64,000 nt of DNA from Candidatus Pullichristensenella avicola (GCA_018711655.1 DVIA01000049.1:1-64000), one strand, 5' to 3'. Counted from the first letter of the stretch, positions 55,308 to 63,913 are shown. Made by a program: numbers and translations. Notes: generated from the sequence alone by a model not told the origin.

Positions 55308-55860
55308 AAAGCGCCGCGGAAACGCAGCGCGCAAAACGGGCGCGGCGCCCTGGCAATTGCGCCCCGGCAAGTTCCAATCCCCGCCGCGCTTCCCGCCGCA
55401 TCAAAACGCCGGCGCGGCACGTCTTGCGCCCGCAAAAGCGGTCCGCGGCCGCGCATCCACAAAGCGCCGCGGAAACGCAGCGCGCAAAACGGGCGCGGTC
55501 GCCCTGGCAATTGCGCCCCGGCAAGTTCCAATCCCCGCCGCGCTTCCCGCCGCATCAAAACGCCGGCGCGGCGCGTCTTGCGCCCGCAAAAGCGGTCCGC
55601 GGCCGCGCATCCACAAAGCGCCGCGGAAACGCAGCGCGCAAAACGGGCGTTGTCCTCTTTGGCAATTGCGTCCCGGCAAATTCCAACCTTCGCCGCGCTT
55701 CCCGCCGCATCAAAACGCCGGCGCGGCGCGTCTTGCGCCCGCAAAAGCGGTCCGCGGCCGCGCATCCGCAAAGCGCCGCGGAAACGCGGCCCGCAAAACG
55801 GGCGCGGCCGCCCTGGCAATTGCGCCCCGGCAAATTCCAACCCTCGCCGCGCAGGGAGAG
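55308..55860. repeat. 154-bp tandem repeats, about 3.6 copies
   Basis: AAAGCGCCGCGGAAACGC starts at 55308, 55461, 55615 and 55770, steps of 153, 154 and 155 bases. Units are highly similar and contain CCGGCGCGGCGCGTCTTGCG, AAGCGGTCCGCGGCCGCGC and TGGCAATTGCG(C/T)CCCGGCAA. Since unit lengths vary by single bases, no reading frame is kept. The unit length is close to that of the 152-bp repeat at 37807, but I see no clear sequence relation. No mobile element feature is present. Confidence 0.92.
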
Positions 55861-55916
55861 CCTCCCGCTGATGGTTCCGTCCCTTCAAACGCCATACCCG
55901 GCCAGGGCGCGCTTTT

Positions 55917-56438
55917 TTACTTCTTCCCTTTCAGCACGGTCTGCAGATGGGCCCACATTTCCTCGCTGGGTTGGATGAGCAGGATCTTCATGCCTTCGGT
56001 GCTGTCGTAGGCCATGGCCTTGACGGGCAGCGTGGCGCGGCGCAGCGTGGCGCGCAGAACCTTTGCGCCGGGGAAGCGCTTTTTCATCTCCTCCGGTTCG
56101 CCCAGCGCCTTGAGGCGGCTGAAATAGACGTCCTCCATAAAGCGCGGCCGTCCCGGCCCGTAGACGCGCTCGACGCGCATCTGCTTTGTGTTGGCTGTAT
56201 ACAGGTAGTTGAGCACATAGTCCTGCAAAAACTTCAGCCCCAGAAGGCCGCCCAGCACCCAGTAGGCCACCGAGGCGATGGTATAGGCGACCTGCGCGTC
56301 CAGAATGCGAAAAAAGGTCAGCGTGTACTGCAAAAAGGTGAGCACAAACTGCGCCGCAAAGAGGAATACCGCCGCGAGGACCACCGCCACGCAGCCCTGC
56401 CACATCTTCAGGCGCGGACCCGATACTCTCTGTTCCAT
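55917..56438 (-). CDS. Membrane protein of unknown function
   Basis: A 173-residue protein with two strong hydrophobic segments near the N-terminus (about residues 15-40 and 48-70) and a soluble C-terminal half (from about 80) that starts YLYTANTKQMRVERVYGPGRP. GGAGGGGAG precedes the ATG. It is divergent from the DtxR-type gene with only about 25 bases between its start and that gene's -35 box, so joint regulation is possible. I do not recognise a family. Confidence 0.7.
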   Translation of the reverse strand: MEQRVSGPRLKMWQGCVAVVLAAVFLFAAQFVLTFLQYTLTFFRILDAQVAYTIASVAYWVLGGLLGLKFLQDYVLNYLYTANTKQMRVERVYGPGRPRFMEDVYFSRLKALGEPEEMKKRFPGAKVLRATLRRATLPVKAMAYDSTEGMKILLIQPSEEMWAHLQTVLKGKK

Positions 56439-56461
56439 AAAACTCCCCTCCGCCCGCGCAC

Positions 56462-56490
56462 TTGACAGCGGGCCGTTTTTCCTCTATTAT
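56462..56490 (+). promoter_or_regulatory. Promoter of the DtxR/MntR-type regulator gene
   Basis: TTGACA (56462-56467) and TATTAT (56485-56490) with a 17-base spacer, about 45 bases before the start codon. No clear MntR-type palindrome is seen. Confidence 0.9.
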
Positions 56491-56535
56491 GAACATAGCA
56501 CGGTCACAGCGTTGATCGCAGGAGGTGCAAGCGCC

Positions 56536-56913
56536 ATGCAGGTGCGTGAATCCCGGGAAAACTATTTGGAAGCCATTCTCATGCTGCAAAAAAAGCATGG
56601 CTATGTGCGTTCTGTGGACGTGGCCAATCACCTCGGCTTTTCACGGCCGAGCGTCTCGGTGGCCGTGAGCAACCTGCGCCGGCTCGGCCTGGTGGAAATG
56701 GACGAACACGGCCTGCTTTCCCTCACGCCGGACGGCCTGCACGAAGCCGAGCAGGTGCTGGAGCGCCATTTGCTCATCACCGATTGGCTCACCGGGTTGG
56801 GCGTGCGCGAAGAGATCGCCGCCGAGGACGCCTGCCGCATCGAACACGTCATCAGCCAGGAAAGTTTCGACTGCATCCGCCGCCATGTGGAAAAGCGAAC
56901 GGCGGCGAAGTGA
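56536..56913 (+). CDS. DtxR/MntR-family metal-dependent regulator
   Basis: A 125-residue regulator. Residues 1-65 are the winged helix of the DtxR/MntR family (SRENYLEAILMLQKKHGYVR, then VANHLGFSRPSVSVAVSNLRRLGLV). Residues 70-125 form the dimerisation and metal-binding domain (EAEQVLERHLLITDWL and DACRIEHVISQESFDCI, with His/Glu/Cys at metal positions). There is no C-terminal SH3 domain, as in MntR. It probably senses Mn2+ or Fe2+; which metal is not clear. GGAGGTG precedes the ATG at 56536. The adjacent divergent membrane gene is a possible target. Confidence 0.88.
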   Translation: MQVRESRENYLEAILMLQKKHGYVRSVDVANHLGFSRPSVSVAVSNLRRLGLVEMDEHGLLSLTPDGLHEAEQVLERHLLITDWLTGLGVREEIAAEDACRIEHVISQESFDCIRRHVEKRTAAK

Positions 56914-56975
56914 GCTGCGCGTCGCTCCCCCTTCGGCCTGTTTTCGCGTGCTTTTTCCGAAAGAGGCCAAAGTTT

Positions 56976-58472
56976 TCATTCAATGGCGTCAATGGTGTAG
57001 CTCTCCTGATAGTATTCAGAGATGTTGAACAGCCAGTCCGTCAAAAACGCCTCCCAATCCCCACCGCTGGCGTCGTTCAGCGCATAAACCAGGTCATATT
57101 CCCCCATCACATCGCCCGCGAGGCCGCGTTGATAGAAAAGGCGCAGCCCCTCGAGGAACTCCGCGCGTCCCATGGCGGCGCGCATCTCGTGCATGACCAG
57201 CGCGCCGCGTTCGCGCACAACGGTCGTATATTCGCTGGCGCTGAATAGCGCGCCGTCGCTGGTGATCTCCAGCCCGCCGGGCAGCATGAACTGCGCCGCG
57301 GGCAGCACGTCTTCGTTGAGGGCCTGCAAAAACGCCTCGCGCCCATCGCTCTCCTCCAGCGCAAGGTATGCGACATATTCCCCCGTCGCCTCGGAAAGCC
57401 ACGCGTCGCGCGTGGGCATGGCATAGGCGCCATAGCCGAAAAACTGCTTTGCCAGCGCGCGCCGCAGCGCCATCGCGTTAAAAAGCGCATCCTCGTTTGC
57501 CCAGATCAGCCCCGGCAGGCTGAGCGCCTCCAGCGCGTAATCGGACTGCGCGAGGGTCACATCCCAGGGAAGCTTTCCAAACCAGTTCTCGTAAGTTTCC
57601 AGCGTTTCCAGCGCTGTTTCCAGCGCCCGCGGCCCGCCGCCGCGGCTGGAGGCAAGCACGCGCACGCGCGTTCCCGACGCCGTTTCCCCCGCATATTCGC
57701 GCCAGCGCATGCCAAAACTCACGCACAATTCGCGCAATCCTTCGGCCGAAAGCGTCCAGGCGCGCGTGCCGTCGTCGTTGTCCAGCGCCTTGACCTCGCC
57801 CGGGCCGGCCAGCAGATAGCGCTCGGGCAGGGTGACGGTCAGTTCATAGTCGGCGCGGTCGGCATAGACGTAATTGACGTGCTGCAAGGGATCCGTGGCG
57901 ACAAACATCCCATCCTCGCGGCGCAACGCCTGGAAATAGAAGCCGCGCAACCGCCAATCGCTTTCCCCCACGCCCAGAGACGCGGCGTTGCGCGTGAGCA
58001 ACAGCGTGTATTCAAAGTCAAACGCGCACGTCTCTCCCGGTTCCAGGCCGCATTCCACGCGCAGAAAAAGCTCTTCATCGCCGGCCATGCCCCAATCCGC
58101 GGCCTCGCCGTCAACCAGCACGCGCTCGATCGCCACGCCGCCGGGCGCGTAGCCCTCCGGCAAAACGGCGCCAAGCGCGTCCGTTTCGTACATCAGCGCG
58201 CTTTGGCGGCGGAACATGTTGGCGTATGCGGAAAACTCGACGCGGTCGAGCGCTTCGCCGGTGCGGTTGGTATAGACGAGGCGCTGCCGAATGCGCAGCG
58301 CCTGTTCCTCTTCAAGAAATTCCATATCCAGCGTATAGCGATCCGCCGTTTCCGTTCCCTCTCCCTGCGCGTGCGCGGACGCGAGGAAGATGGCCGCCAC
58401 CGCGCTGAGCGCGAGCAGCGCCGCCAGAATCAGCGCCAAAAGGCGCACAAACTGTTTTTGCCGTTTGCGCAT
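56976..58472 (-). CDS. M1-peptidase-like membrane-anchored protein lacking the zinc motif
   Basis: A 498-residue protein with an N-terminal membrane anchor or signal (LLALILAALLALSAVAAIFLASA). The rest follows the M1 aminopeptidase layout: an N-terminal beta domain (LDRVEFSAYANMFR), then a thermolysin-like domain where the usual HExxH helix should be. That place reads ALRRALAKQFFGYGAYAMPTRDAWLSEATGEYVAYL. The QWF-like and WLSEATGEY parts (the latter with the third-ligand Glu) are recognisable, but both His and the Glu of HExxH are missing. It is therefore probably not a zinc peptidase. It is the last gene after two signal peptidases; its start lies 1 base after the lepB stop. Confidence 0.75.
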   Translation of the reverse strand: MRKRQKQFVRLLALILAALLALSAVAAIFLASAHAQGEGTETADRYTLDMEFLEEEQALRIRQRLVYTNRTGEALDRVEFSAYANMFRRQSALMYETDALGAVLPEGYAPGGVAIERVLVDGEAADWGMAGDEELFLRVECGLEPGETCAFDFEYTLLLTRNAASLGVGESDWRLRGFYFQALRREDGMFVATDPLQHVNYVYADRADYELTVTLPERYLLAGPGEVKALDNDDGTRAWTLSAEGLRELCVSFGMRWREYAGETASGTRVRVLASSRGGGPRALETALETLETYENWFGKLPWDVTLAQSDYALEALSLPGLIWANEDALFNAMALRRALAKQFFGYGAYAMPTRDAWLSEATGEYVAYLALEESDGREAFLQALNEDVLPAAQFMLPGGLEITSDGALFSASEYTTVVRERGALVMHEMRAAMGRAEFLEGLRLFYQRGLAGDVMGEYDLVYALNDASGGDWEAFLTDWLFNISEYYQESYTIDAIE

Positions 58473-58473
58473 G

Positions 58474-59172
58474 CTATTCCACCACACGAATATCGCTCAG
58501 CGGCCAGAATACGAAGCGCACCCTGCCCACGATCATATCCCCGGTGATGGGGCCGACATCGTCGCTGGGCATGCGGCTGTCGTGCCAGTCGCGGGAATCA
58601 TGGCTGTCGTAAATGTTGTCGCCAACGACAAAATACTCGTCCTCGTCCAGCGTATACGGCCCGTAATCGTCCGGATGGCCGTTGGGGTAATAGGCGGGAT
58701 TGACGCCGGCATCGGGGTCGATGGCCTCGCCGTTGATATAGGTGACGTTGTATTTGCGCTCCACAACATCGCCCGGCACGCCGCGCACGCGCTTGACGAA
58801 GTTGGTTTGCGTTTCAATGCCGAACAGGCCCGGCGAGGTGCGGTTCGGGTAGTGGCAAATGACCACGTCGCCGCGCTCCACGCCGCCCAGGCGCACATCC
58901 AGCACCGAGACAAAAAGCCGTTCGCCGTTCAGCAGCGTATCGTACATGGAATCGCCGTCCACGCGAATCAGCGTGAACAGGAACGTGCGGATAAGCAGGG
59001 CGATCAGCACCGCCGCGGCCAGGGCGATCACCCATTCGCGGATCTCGCGTCCCACCGACTTTTTCGGTTTTTCCTGCCGCGCGCCGCCGCTGCGTTGCGC
59101 GCGGGCGATGCGGCGGCTTTCCGGCCGCGTTTCGGGCCTTTCTTCCCGCCTGATCTCGTCGCTCACTGTCAT
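58474..59172 (-). CDS. lepB: Signal peptidase I (longer paralogue)
   Basis: A 232-residue type I signal peptidase that removes signal peptides on the outer side of the membrane. An Arg/Glu-rich cytoplasmic tail of about 45 residues comes before one membrane helix (EWVIALAAAVLIALLIRTFLF). The catalytic Ser is in VDGDSMYDTL and the catalytic Lys in FVKRVRGVPGDVVE; the box GDNIYDSHDSRDW follows. It lies 13 bases after the shorter paralogue. Confidence 0.94.
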   Translation of the reverse strand: MTVSDEIRREERPETRPESRRIARAQRSGGARQEKPKKSVGREIREWVIALAAAVLIALLIRTFLFTLIRVDGDSMYDTLLNGERLFVSVLDVRLGGVERGDVVICHYPNRTSPGLFGIETQTNFVKRVRGVPGDVVERKYNVTYINGEAIDPDAGVNPAYYPNGHPDDYGPYTLDEDEYFVVGDNIYDSHDSRDWHDSRMPSDDVGPITGDMIVGRVRFVFWPLSDIRVVE

Positions 59173-59185
59173 TTCCTCTCTTCCG

Positions 59186-59701
59186 TCAATAGATACCGCG
59201 AAAAAACTGTTCCACGGGCCATACCTTGATGCGGGCGCGGCCGATAAAATCCGACCGGGAAAGCACGCCCACGTCCGCGGCGCGGCTGTCGTAGCTTTCC
59301 AGGCGGTTGTCGCCCAGGACAAGATACTCGTCTGCTGCGAGGACGACTTCAAAATCCTCACAGGCCTCTGTGCCCGTGGCATACGGTTCCTCCGCAACCT
59401 CGCCGTTGATGTAGGCAACCCCATCGCGAATGGCGTAGGTATCGCCCGGCACGGCGGCGACGCGCTTCAAATACGTCTCCGTCTGGCTGTGTTCCGGCAG
59501 CCTGCACAGGGCCACGTCGCCGCGCGCCGGGCCGGAAAACCAGTAATCGAATTTGGTGACGACCACGATATCCGCGCTGTAAAGCGTGGGTTCCATGGAA
59601 CTGCCCACCACGCGCGCCGTACCGACCACATATGTGCGCAAAACATAGCCCACCACCAGCGCCCCGACGATCCAGGCGCACCAGGAAAGAACACGCTTCA
59701 T
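59186..59701 (-). CDS. lepB: Signal peptidase I (shorter paralogue)
   Basis: A 171-residue type I signal peptidase with one N-terminal membrane helix (WCAWIVGALVVGYVLRTYVV), catalytic Ser in VVGSSMEPTL, catalytic Lys in YLKRVAAVPGDTY, and VLGDNRLESYDSR. GGAGGAG precedes the ATG at 59701, which overlaps the DUF951 stop (ATGA). Two adjacent paralogues suggest split substrate ranges. Confidence 0.94.
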   Translation of the reverse strand: MKRVLSWCAWIVGALVVGYVLRTYVVGTARVVGSSMEPTLYSADIVVVTKFDYWFSGPARGDVALCRLPEHSQTETYLKRVAAVPGDTYAIRDGVAYINGEVAEEPYATGTEACEDFEVVLAADEYLVLGDNRLESYDSRAADVGVLSRSDFIGRARIKVWPVEQFFRGIY

Positions 59702-59910
59702 TGACGCTCCTCCGCACCGCAAGGGTCGGATGCGGCGCGCTCAATGCGCCGCACCCGCTTTTCAAACACAGGACGTTCCAGCATGACGACCCTTCCACAA
59801 CCCTCGCAGCGCATCTTGATATCCGAACCAACGAAGGTGATCTTCCACAGATCGCTCCCGCAGGGATGCGCCTTTTTCATTTTGACGATATCGCCGACCG
59901 ACAAAAGCAT
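59698..59910 (-). CDS. DUF951 protein
   Basis: A 70-residue protein with the DUF951 pattern: VGDIVKMKKAHPCGSDLWKI, then VGSDIKMRCEGCGRVVML and a basic FEKRVRRI. The CxxC with an upstream Cys suggests metal binding, and the fold is probably a small nucleic acid or protein binding barrel; function is not established. It starts 4 bases after korC and overlaps the following signal peptidase gene, so it belongs to the same transcript. Confidence 0.88.
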   Translation of the reverse strand: MLLSVGDIVKMKKAHPCGSDLWKITFVGSDIKMRCEGCGRVVMLERPVFEKRVRRIERAASDPCGAEERQ

Positions 59911-59914
59911 TCTA

Positions 59915-60454
59915 TCAGCCCTTCGCCGCCGCCATGCCGCGTTCGATGGCCTCGCGGTTCTTGGGCATCATATGCTCCTTGGACGGGCCGAACTTATGGC
60001 GCATGGCGTCTACCAGCTCTTCTGCCGTAAAGTCGCCGGTAAGCTGCGCCACCGCGCCGAGCATGACCATGTTGGTCACCTTGGCGCTGCCCAGTTCCGC
60101 GGCGATATCGTTGGCGGGAATGGCCGCCACGCGAATATCCGTGCGGGTGGGCTTTTCATCAATCAGGGAACTGTTGTAAATGAGCAGGCCGCCGGGTACG
60201 ACGCTTTTTTCAAACACCGCCAGCGAAGGCTTGTTCATGGCGACGACCACATCGGCGTCCTCCACGCGCGGAGAGCCAACCGGCTCGTCGGAAACGACCA
60301 CCGAGCAATTGGCGCTGCCGCCGCGCATTTCCGGGCCGTACGAGGGCATCCAGGAGACTTCCTTGCCCATCACCATGCCCGCGTAGGCGATCAACTGACC
60401 CATCAGCAGCACGCCCTGGCCGCCGAAGCCGGCGAAAATCATTTGCAGATTCAT
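59915..60454 (-). CDS. korC: 2-oxoacid:ferredoxin oxidoreductase, gamma subunit
   Basis: A 179-residue gamma subunit of the 2-oxoacid:ferredoxin oxidoreductase family: FAGFGGQGVLLMGQLIAYAG at the N-terminus, SYGPEMRGGSANCSVVVSD, and NMVMLGAVAQLTG. With the alpha, beta and ferredoxin subunits it oxidises a 2-oxoacid to an acyl-CoA and CO2, reducing ferredoxin. The substrate may be 2-oxoglutarate (Kor) or branched-chain 2-oxoisovalerate (Vor). Confidence 0.88.
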   Translation of the reverse strand: MNLQMIFAGFGGQGVLLMGQLIAYAGMVMGKEVSWMPSYGPEMRGGSANCSVVVSDEPVGSPRVEDADVVVAMNKPSLAVFEKSVVPGGLLIYNSSLIDEKPTRTDIRVAAIPANDIAAELGSAKVTNMVMLGAVAQLTGDFTAEELVDAMRHKFGPSKEHMMPKNREAIERGMAAAKG

Positions 60455-60457
60455 GCT

Positions 60458-61192
60458 TCAGACCTCCTTGAACACGCCCAGCGGGTATTCCGGAATCATG
60501 CGCTCGGCGACAAACTTCAGCGCTTCCTGCGGGCTGCGCCCCCAGTTGGTCGGGCAGGTGGAAAGCACCTCCACCAGCGAAAGGCCCTTGCCCTCGGCCT
60601 GGTGCTCAAACGCCGTAGCGATGACCTTTTTGGCGTTTAAGACGTTCTTGACGTCGTGCACGCTGACGCGGGCAATGTAGCTCGGGCCATCGAGCGTAGA
60701 AAGCATTTCGCAGATGCGGATGGGGTTGCCGTTGCGCTCGGCCGTGCGGCCATAGGGCGAAGTGGTGGTCTTTTCGCCGATGAGCGTGGTCGGAGCCATC
60801 TGCCCGCCGGTCATGCCGTAAATGCCGTTGTTGATGAAGATAACGGTGATCTTCTCGCCGCGGGTGGCGGCGTGGACGATCTCGGCGGTGCCGATGGAGG
60901 CAAGGTCGCCGTCGCCCTGATAGGTAAAGACGATCTTGTCCGGATGCACGCGCTTGGCGCCGGTGGCCACCGCCGGGGCGCGGCCGTGCGCGGCCTCGTA
61001 CATATCGCAGTTAAAGTAGTTGTAGGCGAACACGGCGCAGCCGACCGGGGCGACGCCAATGACGTCCTCCTGGTTGAACTTTTCCGAAAGCACCTCGGCC
61101 ACCAGGCGATGGATAATGCCATGGGTGCAGCCGGGGCAGTAGTGGAACGGCGTATCCGTGAGGAACTTGGGGCGCTCGAAAACGGTCGCCAT
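60458..61192 (-). CDS. korB: 2-oxoacid:ferredoxin oxidoreductase, beta (TPP-binding) subunit
   Basis: A 244-residue beta subunit holding thiamine diphosphate and a [4Fe-4S] cluster. [14 protein letters not shown] and [13 protein letters not shown] hold cluster/TPP residues; the TPP motif is [19 protein letters not shown] with [25 protein letters not shown] precedes the ATG at 61192, which overlaps the alpha stop (TAATG). Same complex and same substrate uncertainty as the gamma subunit. Confidence 0.9.
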   Translation of the reverse strand: MATVFERPKFLTDTPFHYCPGCTHGIIHRLVAEVLSEKFNQEDVIGVAPVGCAVFAYNYFNCDMYEAAHGRAPAVATGAKRVHPDKIVFTYQGDGDLASIGTAEIVHAATRGEKITVIFINNGIYGMTGGQMAPTTLIGEKTTTSPYGRTAERNGNPIRICEMLSTLDGPSYIARVSVHDVKNVLNAKKVIATAFEHQAEGKGLSLVEVLSTCPTNWGRSPQEALKFVAERMIPEYPLGVFKEV

Positions 61193-62253
61193 TACAATCC
61201 CTCCTTCATGCTCATCAGTTGATCGTAGACTTCGCGCACGCCGGGGATCATACCGCCGGTGCGGCCGAAGAAGCGCACGGGGCACTGGCCGTTGACGGCG
61301 AGGCGCACGTCGTCAACCATCTGGCCAAGGGACATTTCCACCGTAAGCACGCCCTTGAGGCGCGAAGCGGCGTCGCAAATGACCTTTTCCGGGAACGGCC
61401 AGACGGTGATGGGGCGAATCAGGCCCGCCTTCACGCCCTGCTTGCGGGCGTTGCGCACGGCGGTGAGGGCGATGCGGGCGGTGGTGCCGTAGGCGACCAC
61501 GGCGTACTCGGCGTCGTCCATATACTGCAGATCCACCATCGTCTCATTTTCGGCGATGGCCTTGTACTTGGCCTCCAGTTTGCGCACCAGCGCCTCGAGC
61601 CGGTCGGGCTCGATATACAGGGAATTGATGATGGCGCGCTCGCGGCCGCAGCCCTCGCGCCAGCCGGTGGCGGCCCAGCTTTTGTCCGTTTCCGCGGGCT
61701 TGTATTCGGGCATGGTCACCGGTTCCATCATCTGGCCGATGGCGCCGTCGCCCAAAAGCATGGTGGGCGTGCGATACCTGTCGGCCACATCGAAGGCCTT
61801 CATGGTCAGTTCCACGGCCTCCTGCACCGAAGCGGGCGCAAAGACGGGCAGACGGTAATCGCCATGTCCGCCGCCGCGGGTGGCCTGATAGTAGTCCGAC
61901 TGCGCGGGCTGGATGGAGCCGAGGCCCGGGCCGCCGCGGACGATATTGACGATCAGGCAGGGCAGTTCCGCGCCGGCGATGTAGCTGATGCCCTCCTGCT
62001 TGAGCGACACGCCCGGGCTGGAGGAACTGGTCATGGCGCGCGCGCCGGCGCCGGCCGCGCCGTAGACCATATTGATGGCCGCGATCTCGCTCTCGGCCTG
62101 GATGAACGTGCCGCCCACCTCGGGCAGGCGCTTGCTCATATACTCGGGGATCTCGCTCTGCGGCGTGATCGGGTAGCCGAAATAGTAGCGGCAGCCGGCC
62201 TGCACGGCGGCCTCCGCGATGGCCTCGTTGCCCTTCATCATCTGTCGGTTCAT
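61192..62253 (-). CDS. korA: 2-oxoacid:ferredoxin oxidoreductase, alpha subunit
   Basis: A 353-residue alpha subunit. The pyrimidine-binding part has [20 protein letters not shown] with the conserved [35 protein letters not shown], and [27 protein letters not shown]. The C-terminal domain ([16 protein letters not shown]) is of the transketolase C-terminal type. Similar Clostridia genes are often labelled VorB or KorA. The nearby oxidative citrate branch makes a 2-oxoglutarate role attractive, but the genes are 40 kb apart. Confidence 0.9.
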   Translation of the reverse strand: MNRQMMKGNEAIAEAAVQAGCRYYFGYPITPQSEIPEYMSKRLPEVGGTFIQAESEIAAINMVYGAAGAGARAMTSSSSPGVSLKQEGISYIAGAELPCLIVNIVRGGPGLGSIQPAQSDYYQATRGGGHGDYRLPVFAPASVQEAVELTMKAFDVADRYRTPTMLLGDGAIGQMMEPVTMPEYKPAETDKSWAATGWREGCGRERAIINSLYIEPDRLEALVRKLEAKYKAIAENETMVDLQYMDDAEYAVVAYGTTARIALTAVRNARKQGVKAGLIRPITVWPFPEKVICDAASRLKGVLTVEMSLGQMVDDVRLAVNGQCPVRFFGRTGGMIPGVREVYDQLMSMKEGL

Positions 62254-62256
62254 TCT

Positions 62257-62466
62257 TTATGCCTGCCTTTCCACACGAATCACGCAATCCGGGCACATCT
62301 GGTAGCACATGCCGCAGGCCACGCACTGATCCACGTCGGTGCAATAGGCCGCGTTATAGCCTTTTTTGTTGATGTGCGTCGAAAGCTGAATCAACTTGCG
62401 CGGACATGCCTGTACGCAAAGGCCGCAGCCCTTGCAGGCGTCGGTGTCGAATGTGATCTTTGCCAT
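62257..62466 (-). CDS. korD: 2-oxoacid:ferredoxin oxidoreductase, ferredoxin-like delta subunit
   Basis: A 69-residue 2[4Fe-4S] ferredoxin subunit with CKGCGLCVQACP and CVACGMCYQMCP. GGAGGAAAG precedes the ATG at 62466. It is the first gene of a run of eight (korD, korA, korB, korC, DUF951, lepB, lepB, pseudo-M1) with overlaps or very short gaps. A minus-strand TATAAT at 62498-62503 could be its -10 box, overlapping the end of the DNA methyltransferase gene; no good -35 box is seen. Confidence 0.93.
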   Translation of the reverse strand: MAKITFDTDACKGCGLCVQACPRKLIQLSTHINKKGYNAAYCTDVDQCVACGMCYQMCPDCVIRVERQA

Positions 62467-62498
62467 GCTGCTTTCCTCCAAAAGCTTGATACGGTTTA

Positions 62499-63731
62499 TT
62501 ATATCGCCCCGTTGTTAAATTCTCTCGTATGAAGTTTATAGTAGAAACTTTTTCCGTACACATCGGACAGCCGCAGGCCGATTTCTCCCTCGTACACGGG
62601 AACTTCCATTTCCCGCGGCAATTCGGGGCTGCGCCGGGAACGCGCCGCCTGGGTAAGCACGCGCATCTCCCCATCGCGCAGGTAGCCCAGCGCCCAGTTG
62701 TCCATCTCCTCCCAGGGAACGGGCGCCGTTTGCACGCGGACGTGGTAAAACCCCACGCCCGGGCGGATATCCGCCTCGCAATCGCCCTGCGCGGTCTGTG
62801 GGGGCTGAACAAGCTCCCACATCGCGCCGTCGAGGCGGCGGCGCAGTATGTTGGGCGTAAGCGGACATTTGTCCACGCCCACAAAGCGCCTGCCCAGCCT
62901 GCAGGCGGCCTCCAGCGTAGTGCCGGAGCCGGCGAAGGGATCGAGCACCACCTCGCCCTCGCGGGAGGCGCAACGCACGATCCGCTCCAAAAGCGCCAGG
63001 GGCTTTTGCGTATCGTAGCCGGTGCGCTGCGGATCGCGCTGCTGCAGGTGGCTGACGTCATCCCACACGTCGCTGGGCGGCACGGGGTCGTCGTCATAAT
63101 AGGTATACACCCGCCCGCCGGAGCGGATGGAGCGATAGACGCGGCCGTCCGGATCCACATGGCGGCGCATGTGGTTCTGCCGCGGCTCCGCAGGGGCGCG
63201 CAGCACGGCGGAAATATCGAAATCGTACCTGCGCGTTTTGCGGTAAAAGAGGATCACGTCGTGCTTGCGGCTGAAGTACCGCCGCGCCGTACCGCCGGTA
63301 TGATATACCCAGACGATCTCGTTGAGCAGGTTCTTTTCGCCGAACACCTCGTCCATCAGCAGGCGCAGGCGCGCCGAGGTGCGAAAATCGCAGTGCAGAA
63401 AGAGCATGCCGTCCTCGCTGAGCAGATCGTGGCAACGCTCCAGCACGCGGCGCATCATCGCATAATACGCCTCCGGAGAAAGGTCGTCGCTGAAGGCGGG
63501 CAGGATCAGCGAGCCCTTTCCCGACCTCCACTGCGCCGCGCCCAGGCGCGCGCGCATGACGAACTGTTCGCCGGTGAGAAACGGGGGGTCCATATAGACC
63601 AGCTTTACCGAACCGGCCTGCTCGCGCGAAAGTTCCTCCAGAACGCGCTGCGCGTCGCCCAGGTAAAAGCGGCCCGCCGCGCCCCGGCCCTCGTAGCGTT
63701 CGCGGCTTACCGCCGTCTGTATCGCGCGCAT
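62499..63731 (-). CDS. Orphan site-specific DNA methyltransferase (beta class, m6A or m4C)
   Basis: A 410-residue DNA methyltransferase. The catalytic KLVYMDPPFLTGEQF (DPPF) is near residue 45, ahead of the SAM-binding VVLDPFAGSGTTLEAACRLGRRFVGVD near 265, which is the beta-class order. The middle (VWVYHTGGTARRYFSRKHDVILFY, TQKPLALLERI) matches type III and related N6-adenine or N4-cytosine enzymes. A C-terminal extension of about 110 residues follows the catalytic core. No restriction endonuclease gene is adjacent in the window. GGGGGGAG precedes the ATG at 63731. The target site cannot be read from sequence. Confidence 0.87.
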   Translation of the reverse strand: MRAIQTAVSRERYEGRGAAGRFYLGDAQRVLEELSREQAGSVKLVYMDPPFLTGEQFVMRARLGAAQWRSGKGSLILPAFSDDLSPEAYYAMMRRVLERCHDLLSEDGMLFLHCDFRTSARLRLLMDEVFGEKNLLNEIVWVYHTGGTARRYFSRKHDVILFYRKTRRYDFDISAVLRAPAEPRQNHMRRHVDPDGRVYRSIRSGGRVYTYYDDDPVPPSDVWDDVSHLQQRDPQRTGYDTQKPLALLERIVRCASREGEVVLDPFAGSGTTLEAACRLGRRFVGVDKCPLTPNILRRRLDGAMWELVQPPQTAQGDCEADIRPGVGFYHVRVQTAPVPWEEMDNWALGYLRDGEMRVLTQAARSRRSPELPREMEVPVYEGEIGLRLSDVYGKSFYYKLHTREFNNGAI

Positions 63732-63760
63732 GCAGCGTCTCCCCCCTGCGGTTTTCTCCA

Positions 63761-63789
63761 ATTATACTACATTCTCCGCCCGCGGGCAA
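63761..63789 (-). promoter_or_regulatory. Promoter of the DNA methyltransferase gene
   Basis: Minus-strand TTGCCC (63784-63789) and a perfect TATAAT (63761-63766) with a 17-base spacer, about 30 bases upstream of the start codon. Confidence 0.8.
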
Positions 63790-63883
63790 GGAAAAGCTGT
63801 GGCGCAGCGGCAAAACTTTGTGCCGCCAGGGTAAAAAAAGTGCGTCGGCGCCGGATTTTTTTCGGTTTTGGCGCGCATCGCGC

Positions 63884-63913
63884 TTGACGCGGCTTTTCAC
63901 GCTGTGCTAAAAT
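63884..63913 (+). promoter_or_regulatory. Promoter pointing out of the window's right edge
   Basis: TTGACG (63884-63889) and TAAAAT (63908-63913) with an 18-base spacer and extended TGC. The transcript would start near 63920; the remaining 80 bases are AT-rich and no start codon with a ribosome binding site is seen before the end. Confidence 0.65.

Noticed and set aside
53056..55524. An 822-codon minus-strand frame antisense to RNase Y and running into the 154-bp repeats
   Set aside because: Shadow of RNase Y; the repeat part changes frame because unit lengths differ by one base.
55025..55888. Repeat protein on the minus strand made of RFRGALxMRGRGPLLRAQD-like units
   Set aside because: The repeat period (153-155) does not keep a frame, no start signal exists, and all frames are open from composition alone.
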